Below are positions 1 to 5,764 of a stretch of 7,600 bases of DNA, piece after piece. This DNA is from TMED8 sp038125725. Lineage in GTDB: Bacteria > Pseudomonadota > Alphaproteobacteria > Rhodospirillales > Casp-alpha2. The notes under the pieces are model-generated. The model was not told the DNA's origin. It was given only the letters and a program-made list of their open reading frames with translations, and ran no database searches. Numbering within the stretch: position 1 is the stretch's first letter; each line of letters starts with the position of its first letter. Where the stretch lies: assembly GCA_038125725.1 (NCBI GenBank), contig JAYPEK010000092.1, positions 1 to 7,600 of the forward strand, read 5' to 3'. Position numbers and translations under genes: made by a program.

Positions 1-1766
1 ACGATTTCGGCAAGCCGATCATCGCGGTGGCCAACTCCTTCACCCAGTTCGTGCCCGGTCACGTGCACCTGAAGGACCTGGGGCAGATGGTGGCGCGCGA
101 TATCGAGGCCGCCGGTGCCGTCGCCAAGGAATTCAACACCATTGCCGTCGACGACGGTATCGCCATGGGCCACGACGGCATGCTCTATTCGTTGCCGAGC
201 CGCGAGCTCATCGCCGACGCGGTGGAGTACATGGTCAACGCGCATTGCGCCGACGCCATGGTCTGCATTTCCAACTGCGACAAGATCACGCCCGGCATGC
301 TGATGGCGGCCATGCGTTTGAACATCCCTGCCGTGTTCGTCTCCGGCGGTCCGATGGAGGCCGGCAAGCTGGTCATCGACGGCGAGGAAAAGAAGGCCGA
401 CCTGATCGACGCCATGATCCAGGCCGCCAACCCCAACGTTTCCGATGAAGACGTCGCCACATATGAACGCTCGGCCTGCCCGACCTGCGGTTCTTGCTCC
501 GGCATGTTTACCGCCAACTCCATGAACTGCCTGGCGGAAGCCATCGGCCTGGCGCTGCCCGGAAACGGCTCCATGCTGGCGACTCACGCTGAGCGCGAGA
601 CCCTTTTCCACGAGGCCGGCGCCAAGATCGTCGATCTTTGCCGGCGTTACTACGAACAGGATGACGAAAGCGTGCTGCCGCGCTCCATCGGTTCGCGCCG
701 CGGTTTCGAGAACGCCATGACCGTCGATATCGCCATGGGCGGCTCCACCAACACCATCCTGCACCTGATGGCCATGGCGCAGGAAGGCGAGATCGATTTC
801 GACATCAAGGATATCGATGGCTTGAGCCGCAAGGTGCCGCATCTTTCCAAGCTCGCGCCTTCGACCAACGTTTATCACATGGAAGACTTCCACCGTGCCG
901 GCGGCATCATGGGAATCATGGGCGAGTTGGAGCGCGCCGGGCTGATCCATCGCGACAACCCGACCATCCATGAAGCCACCATCGGCGAAGCCATCGACAA
1001 ATGGGACGTGCGCCGCGCCACGGACGAGCGCGTACAGCAGTTCTACATGGCCGCGCCCGGCAACGTCGCCACGGTCGAGGCTTTCTCGCAGTCGAAGCGC
1101 TACAACAGCTTGGACCTGGACCGGGAAGCCGGTTGCATCCGCGCCGTCGACACCCCCTACAGCCCGGACGGCGGTCTCGGCGTCTTGTACGGCAACCTGG
1201 CCGAGGACGGTTGCGTGGTGAAGACCGCCGGCGTGCCGGAAAGCTGCCTGACCTTCACCGGCCCGGCGGTCATTTGCGAAAGCCAGGAAGAGGCCATCGC
1301 CAAGATTCTGGGTGGCGACGTCAAGGCCGGCGACGTAGTGGTCGTGCGTTACGAAGGGCCGAAGGGCGGCCCCGGCATGCAGGAAATGCTCTATCCCACC
1401 AGCTACATCAAATCCATGGGATTGGGCACCGAGTGCGCGCTGATCACCGATGGGCGGTTCTCCGGCGGGTCTTCCGGGCTTTCCATCGGCCACGTCTCGC
1501 CGGAAGCGGCGGAGGGCGGCGCCATCGGCCTGGTGGAGGAGGGCGACACCATCGAGATCGATATCCCGTCGCGCTCCATCCGTCTCGCTATTGATGACGC
1601 GGAGCTTGCGCGCCGCCGCGCCGCCATGGACGCCAAAGGCCGCGACGGCTGGAAGCCCAAGTCGCGTGACCGGGTAGTGTCGAAGGCGCTGAAGGCCTAT
1701 GGGCTGTTGGCGACCTCGGCCTCGAAAGGCGCGGTGCGTGACGTGGAGCAGTTGCTGCGCGACTGA
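1..1766 (+). CDS. ilvD: Dihydroxy-acid dehydratase IlvD, 5' end missing
   Basis: Dehydrates 2,3-dihydroxy-isovalerate and 2,3-dihydroxy-3-methylvalerate to the 2-keto acids, the third step of valine and isoleucine synthesis, in the cytoplasm using an Fe-S cluster and Mg2+. The frame is open from base 3 and begins DFGKPIIAVANSFTQF, which matches about residue 31 of E. coli IlvD, so roughly 30 N-terminal residues lie outside the window. The GTG at 27 is an internal Val codon, not a start. Cluster cysteines are visible in SNCDKITPGM (Cys codon 276-278, E. coli Cys122) and CPTCGSCSGMF (Cys codon 495-497, E. coli Cys195). The Mg-binding segment AVDDGIAMGH is intact, as is DGRFSGGSSG, whose Ser (codon 1461-1463) is the family's proposed catalytic base. 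The C-terminus is full length and ends in DKGAVRD-like residues. There are 587 visible codons against 616 residues in E. coli. No clear hairpin terminator follows. Confidence 0.97.
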   Translation, partial: DFGKPIIAVANSFTQFVPGHVHLKDLGQMVARDIEAAGAVAKEFNTIAVDDGIAMGHDGMLYSLPSRELIADAVEYMVNAHCADAMVCISNCDKITPGMLMAAMRLNIPAVFVSGGPMEAGKLVIDGEEKKADLIDAMIQAANPNVSDEDVATYERSACPTCGSCSGMFTANSMNCLAEAIGLALPGNGSMLATHAERETLFHEAGAKIVDLCRRYYEQDDESVLPRSIGSRRGFENAMTVDIAMGGSTNTILHLMAMAQEGEIDFDIKDIDGLSRKVPHLSKLAPSTNVYHMEDFHRAGGIMGIMGELERAGLIHRDNPTIHEATIGEAIDKWDVRRATDERVQQFYMAAPGNVATVEAFSQSKRYNSLDLDREAGCIRAVDTPYSPDGGLGVLYGNLAEDGCVVKTAGVPESCLTFTGPAVICESQEEAIAKILGGDVKAGDVVVVRYEGPKGGPGMQEMLYPTSYIKSMGLGTECALITDGRFSGGSSGLSIGHVSPEAAEGGAIGLVEEGDTIEIDIPSRSIRLAIDDAELARRRAAMDAKGRDGWKPKSRDRVVSKALKAYGLLATSASKGAVRDVEQLLRD

Positions 1767-1844
1767 TTCCGATCGGTCTGAAAAGCGATCAACCCTGGGC
1801 CTATCTCTGGCGAATCTTTTCGCCTGCTGGTATCGGCGTCGTGC

Positions 1845-1850
1845 TATAGA
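1845..1850 (+). promoter_or_regulatory. Candidate extended -10 element upstream of the PAS gene
   Basis: TATAGA is preceded by TGC at 1842-1844, fitting the TGn-TATAAT extended -10 pattern in the 142-base gap after ilvD. No good -35 hexamer is seen at 16-18 bases upstream. Transcription would start near 1857, leaving a leader of about 28-52 bases depending on which start codon is used. The rest of the gap holds only a weak inverted pair (GATCG at 1771, CGATC at 1786) that is too short to be a terminator. Confidence 0.35.
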
Positions 1851-1908
1851 ACGCATAACCGGCGCCGAAGCCGGAGAAACGCTTTTGGGGATCATTGCAG
1901 GTCGGGGA

Positions 1909-2457
1909 ATGCTACACCGAACCGCACAAGTCGCTTTGGACGCCGTGGCGTCCGATCAGACCCTTCAGGCCGTCTGCGACTACTGGCGTGAGCTTCGCGG
2001 CGCGCGCGCCATGCCCAGTTGGTCCGATGTCGACATGATGTCGCTGCCGCTCGAAGTGGTGCCCTGGTGTTCGGTCATCGACGTGGTCGAGGGCGGCCAG
2101 GATTTCGTCGTTCGGTTTTGGGGAACCGAGCGCGTTCGCCTGCAGGCGATGGACTATACGGGGCGATCCGTGGAGGATTTCCGCCCGCCGGCGGTTGGTC
2201 AAAAGGTGCGGTCGGAGCTATTTCAGGTCATCGAGGCAGGCGCGCCACTGTTGTTCGAGACCTGGCTTGCCGACAATGATATTTCGGCTCCCGCGACCAA
2301 CTACCGGATGCTGCGTTTGCCGCTTGGCGCAGATGAGACGGTGTCGTCGATCATGTGCATTCCCAGGTTCTCGGCCAACCGGCGCATGGTTTACGATTGG
2401 TTCGATGCCGACGTGCCGGCGGCCTTCCTGACGGAGCCGTCGTCGCCCCGCCTCTGA
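1909..2457 (+). CDS. PAS_5-type (PF07310-like) sensory domain protein
   Basis: A stand-alone PAS-like protein of about 182 residues, with no output domain attached. It resembles the PAS_5 family common in Rhodospirillales. The tell-tale opening is YWRELRGARAMPSWSDVD at about residues 24-41, where family members have a YW-x-LRG-x-R-x-MP-x-R-x-D pattern. It is followed by a V-x-x-V-P-W strand, a core FVVRFWGTERV, and the closing strands NYRMLRLPLGAD and SSIMCIPRF. Ligand and partner are unknown, and no signal peptide or membrane segment is visible. The start is uncertain. ATG 1909 has only AGGT (1899-1902) upstream. An in-frame TTG at 1885 has GGAG (1873-1876) eight bases upstream and would add eight residues. 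Open frame continues back to 1699 but there overlaps ilvD. The gene ends 9 bases before the convergent GFA gene. Confidence 0.8.
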   Translation: MLHRTAQVALDAVASDQTLQAVCDYWRELRGARAMPSWSDVDMMSLPLEVVPWCSVIDVVEGGQDFVVRFWGTERVRLQAMDYTGRSVEDFRPPAVGQKVRSELFQVIEAGAPLLFETWLADNDISAPATNYRMLRLPLGADETVSSIMCIPRFSANRRMVYDWFDADVPAAFLTEPSSPRL

Positions 2458-2466
2458 TTATCGCGG

Positions 2467-2904
2467 TTAGTCCTGGCTGTCTGGATAGCCGTTCGTCCAG
2501 TGCGTGCCCGGCAATTGCGGCAAGCCATCGCCCGGGACGATCCACGACAGCTTTTCTCCGAACTGAATATGGTCCGCCGGCGTTACCGCGTCCGGCTGGT
2601 CGAGCGTCGCGGCGGCGACATCCAATTCCTCGGGATGCCTATCGTTGATGTAGGCGAGGGTCGTGCCGCACGATGCACAGAAACCCCGGCGAACGTCCGG
2701 CGACGATCTGAAATAATCCGGTTCGCCCTGCGTGAAGGCGAAAGTTTCGGGCGTCACCGTCATCCAGGTGATGAAGGGCGCGCCCGTGGCGCGGCGGCAG
2801 GTGGCGCAATGGCAGTGGGTGACGACCAACGGCTTGGCCGTCAGCCGATAGCGAATGCGCCCACAAAGGCATCCGCCCTCCAGCGGATAGGGATCGCCAC
2901 TCAA
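2467..2904 (-). CDS. GFA / CENP-V family zinc-binding protein
   Basis: A 145-residue protein of the glutathione-dependent formaldehyde-activating (GFA/CENP-V) fold. Cysteines sit where the family binds zinc: GGCLCG (Cys12, Cys14), HCHCATCRR (Cys31, Cys33, Cys36) and FCASCGT (Cys76, Cys79). Size is typical. The founding member, Gfa of Paracoccus, was proposed to speed formaldehyde-glutathione adduct formation, but most homologues have no known substrate, so only the fold is assigned. The start is TTG at 2904-2902. Its Shine-Dalgarno AGGAG (complement of 2911-2915) is six bases upstream, and no in-frame ATG lies near. The TTG overlaps the TGA stop of the upstream oxidoreductase as TTGA, so translation is probably coupled. 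It is the last gene of the xthA-oxidoreductase-GFA operon and ends 9 bases from the convergent PAS gene. Confidence 0.9.
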   Translation of the reverse strand: MSGDPYPLEGGCLCGRIRYRLTAKPLVVTHCHCATCRRATGAPFITWMTVTPETFAFTQGEPDYFRSSPDVRRGFCASCGTTLAYINDRHPEELDVAAATLDQPDAVTPADHIQFGEKLSWIVPGDGLPQLPGTHWTNGYPDSQD

Positions 2905-3788
2905 GTATCGCTCCTGTTCCCGCCGAGCACATCGATGATCTTGCTTTCGCTGAGATCACCGAGGCCGTTCGCAACCTGCCGGCCGAAGGCGTCCGCCGCG
3001 ACCGCGCCGAAGGCGGCGTCGAAGCCGAGTTTTTCGGCCAGCGCCAGGGCATAGCGGGTATCCTTGAGGCGCAGCGCGCCGGTGAAGGTGATGTCGGTTT
3101 CGTGGTCGCCGGCGGCCATGCGTGTGGCATTGCGGATCACTTGCGGGCTGGCGGCCGCACCTTTGCAGATCGCGTCGGCGACGATGCCGCGATCCAGACC
3201 GGCGCGCTCGGCGAACAGCAGGCCCTCGGCCGCCGCGGCGATCTGCACGGCGCCCATCAGGTTGATCATCAGCTTATAGGCGGTGCCGGCGCCGACGCCG
3301 CCGAAATGGATGATCTCCTTCGACAGCGGTTCAAGGTAGGGCCGCGCCGCCGCCAGATCGTTATCAGTGGCGCCGGCGAACAGCGTCAGCGTGCCGTCGG
3401 CAGCCATGTGCGGATAGCCGGTCACCGGGCAGTCGATGTAGGCGTATCCCTCGGCCTGGACCCGGCCGGCCAGGTCCATCACCCAATCATGCGACAGCGT
3501 CGAGCATTCGACGCAGACCGCGCCCGGTGCCAGCGTCGCGGAAAGCGCGCCGTCGGCACCCAGCCACACGTCCTCGGACGCTCCGTCGTCGGCGACCATG
3601 GCGAAGACCGCGTCGGCGCCCTCGGCGGCGTCGCGCGGCGTCACCGCCAGGATGGCGCCACGATCGACCAGCGGGCGGGTCTTCTCGGCGGTGCGGTTGT
3701 AGACGTGCAGCTCATGCCCGGCCTCGATAAGCCGGCCGGCCATGCCGATTCCCATCAGGCCGGTGCCGAGAAAGGCGATCTTCGCCAT
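2901..3788 (-). CDS. NAD(P)-dependent oxidoreductase, 3-hydroxyisobutyrate dehydrogenase family
   Basis: A 295-residue beta-hydroxyacid dehydrogenase (HIBADH / tartronate semialdehyde reductase / GLYR-type), the usual length. The N-terminus is a Rossmann motif IAFLGTGLMGIGMAG (GxGxxG at residues 8-13). Asn31-Arg32 after the second strand (VYNRT) is a pattern common in NADP-using members, though cofactor choice is inferred. The catalytic lysine is Lys172 in GTAYKLMINLM, with Asn176 four residues on. The C-terminal helical domain contains LKDTRYALALAEKLG. The substrate-loop motif, usually D-A-P-V-S-G-G, reads DCPVTGY (residues 119-125), so the exact substrate cannot be assigned. ATG 3788 has an AGGGG Shine-Dalgarno (complement of 3798-3802) that overlaps the stop codon of xthA 12 bases upstream. 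Its own TGA overlaps the start of the GFA gene. Confidence 0.93.
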   Translation of the reverse strand: MAKIAFLGTGLMGIGMAGRLIEAGHELHVYNRTAEKTRPLVDRGAILAVTPRDAAEGADAVFAMVADDGASEDVWLGADGALSATLAPGAVCVECSTLSHDWVMDLAGRVQAEGYAYIDCPVTGYPHMAADGTLTLFAGATDNDLAAARPYLEPLSKEIIHFGGVGAGTAYKLMINLMGAVQIAAAAEGLLFAERAGLDRGIVADAICKGAAASPQVIRNATRMAAGDHETDITFTGALRLKDTRYALALAEKLGFDAAFGAVAADAFGRQVANGLGDLSESKIIDVLGGNRSDT

Positions 3789-3800
3789 GATTGGATTCCC

Positions 3801-4586
3801 CTAGTTCAATTTGCACCAGACCGGCGTGTGGTCGGATGCTTTTTCCTTGGCTCTCGGCGTGCGGTCGATGCCGGCACCCGCAAGCCGGTCGGCGGCCTGT
3901 GGCGACAGCAATAGATGATCGATCAAAAGTCCGTTGTCCTTCTGCCAGGCGCCGGCCTGGTAATCCCAATAGCTGTAGCGTCCGGGCGTCCTGTCGTAGA
4001 CCCGGAAGGCATTGGTCAGGCCAAGGTTGACGATGGAACGGAACCGCCCCCGGCTTTCCGGGCGGCAGAGCGCGTCGTCGGCAAAGCCTTCCGGATTGTA
4101 GACGTCGCCGTCGGTGGGACAGATGTTGTAGTCGCCGCCGAAGACGATGGCGTCCTCGGTCTTCAAGAGTTCCTGGGCGTGGGCGCGCAGCCGATCCATC
4201 CAGCCGAGCTTGTAGGTGAATTTCTCATGGTCGGAGCCGTCATCGTTGCGGGTCGGGTTGCCATTGGGCAGGTAGATCGATGCCACCCGCACGTCGCCGA
4301 TCAGCGCCTCGATGTAGCGCGCCTGTTCGTCACTGTCATCGCCAGGCAGAGCGGTGCGCTCGACCTCGATCGGGTGCTTCGACAGGATGGCGACGCCGTT
4401 GTAGGTCTTCTGCCCCGCGGTCGCCACGTTGTAGCCCGTGTCACCGATTTCCAGCGCCGGAAAGGCCTCGTCGACGCACTTGATTTCCTGCAATAGCGCC
4501 ACGTCCGGCTGGAATTCCGTCAGCCATTCGAGCACGCGCGGCAGGCGCGCCTTGATCGAGTTCACATTCCAGGTGGCGATTTTCAT
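3801..4586 (-). CDS. xthA: Exodeoxyribonuclease III (AP endonuclease)
   Basis: Class II AP endonuclease and 3'-5' exonuclease of the endonuclease/exonuclease/phosphatase fold, acting in base-excision repair: it cuts 5' to abasic sites and cleans blocked 3' ends. All 261 residues of a typical member are present. Recognisable active-site elements are ATWNVNSI (Asn7), LLQEIK (Glu34, metal ligand), SIYLPNG (Tyr), GGDYNICP (Asp and Asn pair), LLIDHLLLS (Asp) and SDHTPVWC (His253, general acid/base). The ATG at 4586 has AGAGG (complement of 4593-4597) six bases upstream. It is the first gene of a minus-strand operon with the oxidoreductase 12 bases downstream, and is divergent from the peroxiredoxin-like gene. 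Xth is the ExoIII-subfamily assignment; more than one paralogue is common in this class. Confidence 0.95.
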   Translation of the reverse strand: MKIATWNVNSIKARLPRVLEWLTEFQPDVALLQEIKCVDEAFPALEIGDTGYNVATAGQKTYNGVAILSKHPIEVERTALPGDDSDEQARYIEALIGDVRVASIYLPNGNPTRNDDGSDHEKFTYKLGWMDRLRAHAQELLKTEDAIVFGGDYNICPTDGDVYNPEGFADDALCRPESRGRFRSIVNLGLTNAFRVYDRTPGRYSYWDYQAGAWQKDNGLLIDHLLLSPQAADRLAGAGIDRTPRAKEKASDHTPVWCKLN

Positions 4587-4616
4587 GTCGGGCCTCTAGT
4601 CTCGTTTGCGGCGCAT

Positions 4617-4645
4617 ATCATCAAGGAGGCCGCGCTTGCTGTAAA
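4617..4645 (-). promoter_or_regulatory. Candidate promoter of the xthA operon
   Basis: On the minus strand TTTACA (4645-4640, 5 of 6 to TTGACA) is followed after 17 bases by GATGAT (4622-4617, 4 of 6 to TATAAT). Transcription would begin near 4610, giving a short leader before the Shine-Dalgarno at 4597-4593. It lies in the 88-base divergent gap shared with the peroxiredoxin-like gene. I see no convincing plus-strand promoter there. Confidence 0.35.
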
Positions 4646-4662
4646 CCGCGAGCTACCGCCAG

Positions 4663-4667
4663 GGAGG
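4663..4667 (+). promoter_or_regulatory. Ribosome binding site fixing the GTG start of the peroxiredoxin-like gene
   Basis: GGAGG lies seven bases upstream of GTG 4675 and is the strongest Shine-Dalgarno near this gene start. It decides for GTG, since no in-frame ATG lies nearby. Confidence 0.75.
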
Positions 4668-4674
4668 GCAAGTC

Positions 4675-5322
4675 GTGTCGCTGACCAAGGAAATCGCCGA
4701 TTTTGAGGAAGAGAAGAAACGCAGCCACGATCCCGACGTGCTGGAGATGATCGACGTCACTACCGCCGACCTGGTCGCCAGCGGCATCGCCGAGGATGCT
4801 CTCCAGGCGGGTGAGCGGGCACCGGACTTCGAACTGCCGGACCACCTGGGCAACCGGGTGCGTCTCGCCGATCTGCTGGCCGAGGGGCCGGTAATCCTGA
4901 ACTTCTATCGGGGCAGTTGGTGTCCCTACTGTAATCTGGAACTGCGCGCCTACCAGCGCGAGCTCGAGCGCATCGGCAGGGCCGGCGCGAAATTGGTGGC
5001 GATTTCGCCGATGCTGCCGGATGCATCGCTGGATATCGCCGAGAAGAATGCGCTCGCCTTCCCGGTGCTGAGCGACGTCGGAAGCCGGGTGGCCGAGGAT
5101 TTCGGCCTCACCTTCATCGTCGATACCCGCATCCAGCAGATGTACCTGGAACGGCTCGGCAACGACCTGCCGACGCTCAACGGCGACGACAGTTTCACGC
5201 TGCCGTTGCCGGCGACCTATGTGATCGGCCGTGACGGCACGGTCCTCTATGCTTATGTGGAGGCCGACTACCGCGTGCGCGCGGACCCGGAAGAGGTGTT
5301 GACCGTCTTAGATGGAGAATGA
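4675..5322 (+). CDS. Peroxiredoxin-like (AhpC/TSA, redoxin) protein with CPYC centre
   Basis: A 215-residue thioredoxin-fold protein of the AhpC/TSA peroxiredoxin-like group. Residues 1-45 are a charged helical extension (FEEEKKRSHDP onward). The fold then starts at APDFELPDHLGNRVRLADLL, runs into VILNFYRGSWCPYCNLEL with Cys83 and Cys86, and continues with AKLVAISPM, FPVLSDVGSRVAEDFGL and the cis-Pro region LPLPATYVIGRDGTVLYAYVEADYRVR. Cys83 is the likely reactive thiol and Cys86 a resolving partner. CPYC is also the glutaredoxin centre, so peroxide reduction and disulfide exchange are both possible; the substrate is inferred from the family only. No signal peptide, so cytoplasmic. It starts with GTG. 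Its 3' end overlaps the convergent erpA gene by 15 bases (5308-5322). Confidence 0.9.
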   Translation: MSLTKEIADFEEEKKRSHDPDVLEMIDVTTADLVASGIAEDALQAGERAPDFELPDHLGNRVRLADLLAEGPVILNFYRGSWCPYCNLELRAYQRELERIGRAGAKLVAISPMLPDASLDIAEKNALAFPVLSDVGSRVAEDFGLTFIVDTRIQQMYLERLGNDLPTLNGDDSFTLPLPATYVIGRDGTVLYAYVEADYRVRADPEEVLTVLDGE

Positions 5323-5658
5323 GGCGCCGCAGCCGCAGTTGGCGGCGGCGTTGGGATTTTCGACGGCGAAGAAACTGCCGCCCAGGTCTTCCTTGAAATC
5401 GACGACCGAGCCTTCCAACAGGCCGAGCGAGACTTCGTCGATCACCAGCTTGACGTCGCCGTTCTCGAAGATTTTGTCGTCGTCGTTGATGGCATCATCC
5501 AGGTCGAACTTGTACTGGAACCCGGAGCAGCCGCCGCCGAGCACGGCAAGGCGCAGCATCAGGGCCGCGTTGCCTTCCGAATCGCGCAGTTCGGCAATGC
5601 GCTTGGCCGCGCTGTCGCTCAGTTGTACGCCGGATACGGGGGTGGCGCCGTCGGGCAT
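5308..5658 (-). CDS. erpA: Iron-sulfur cluster insertion protein ErpA (A-type carrier)
   Basis: A-type Fe-S carrier that receives clusters from the assembly scaffold and passes them to apo-enzymes. The protein has 116 residues, with the three invariant cluster cysteines: Cys44 in LGGGCSGFQYKF, and Cys108 and Cys110 in NCGCGASFSI at the C-terminus. The pattern GGGCSGFQY ... VDFKEDLGGSFFAVENPNA ... CGCG-SFSI is closest to ErpA/IscA. ErpA is preferred over IscA because no isc or suf genes adjoin and because alphaproteobacteria often carry erpA beside dgt. ATG 5658 has AGAGG (complement of 5665-5669) six bases upstream. It is divergent from dgt with a 106-base gap, and its stop lies inside the end of the convergent peroxiredoxin-like gene. 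Confidence 0.93.
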   Translation of the reverse strand: MPDGATPVSGVQLSDSAAKRIAELRDSEGNAALMLRLAVLGGGCSGFQYKFDLDDAINDDDKIFENGDVKLVIDEVSLGLLEGSVVDFKEDLGGSFFAVENPNAAANCGCGASFSI

Positions 5659-5689
5659 GGGAAACCTCTCTAAACTCAGAGCCTTGACG

Positions 5690-5719
5690 TTTATGTAGGC
5701 AGCCTGGGCCGACTGTCAA
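5690..5719 (-). promoter_or_regulatory. Candidate sigma-70-type promoter of erpA
   Basis: On the minus strand a perfect TTGACA -35 (5719-5714) is followed after 18 bases by CATAAA (5695-5690, 4 of 6 to TATAAT). An alternative -10 is TACATA with a 16-base spacer. The start would be near 5683, about 25 bases before erpA. I could not recognise a clear IscR, RirA or Irr operator by eye. Confidence 0.5.
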
Positions 5720-5764
5720 TCTCGAAGCGTTTGATTAAGGCGCGAAAGGGGCTAGTGTCGGGCC

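Noticed and set aside
27..29. GTG as a start codon for ilvD
   Set aside because: It is an internal Val codon: the frame upstream to base 3 encodes DFGKPIIA, conserved in IlvD, so the gene simply enters from outside the window.
1767..1800. Possible terminator after ilvD
   Set aside because: The only inverted pair is 5 bases with a 10-base loop and no T-run, too weak to call.
1699..1908. Long N-terminal extension of the PAS gene beginning at 1699
   Set aside because: It would overlap ilvD by 68 bases, has an Arg/Cys/Trp-rich out-of-frame composition, and lies upstream of the candidate promoter.
3102..4496. Two long plus-strand open frames (3102-3914 and 3915-4496) antisense to the oxidoreductase and xthA
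   Set aside because: They are GC-rich shadow frames opposite strongly conserved proteins, with no motif and no good ribosome site.
4587..4674. Plus-strand promoter with TATCAT (4616-4621) for the peroxiredoxin-like gene
   Set aside because: No acceptable -35 hexamer at 16-18 bases and no extended -10, so not supported by eye.
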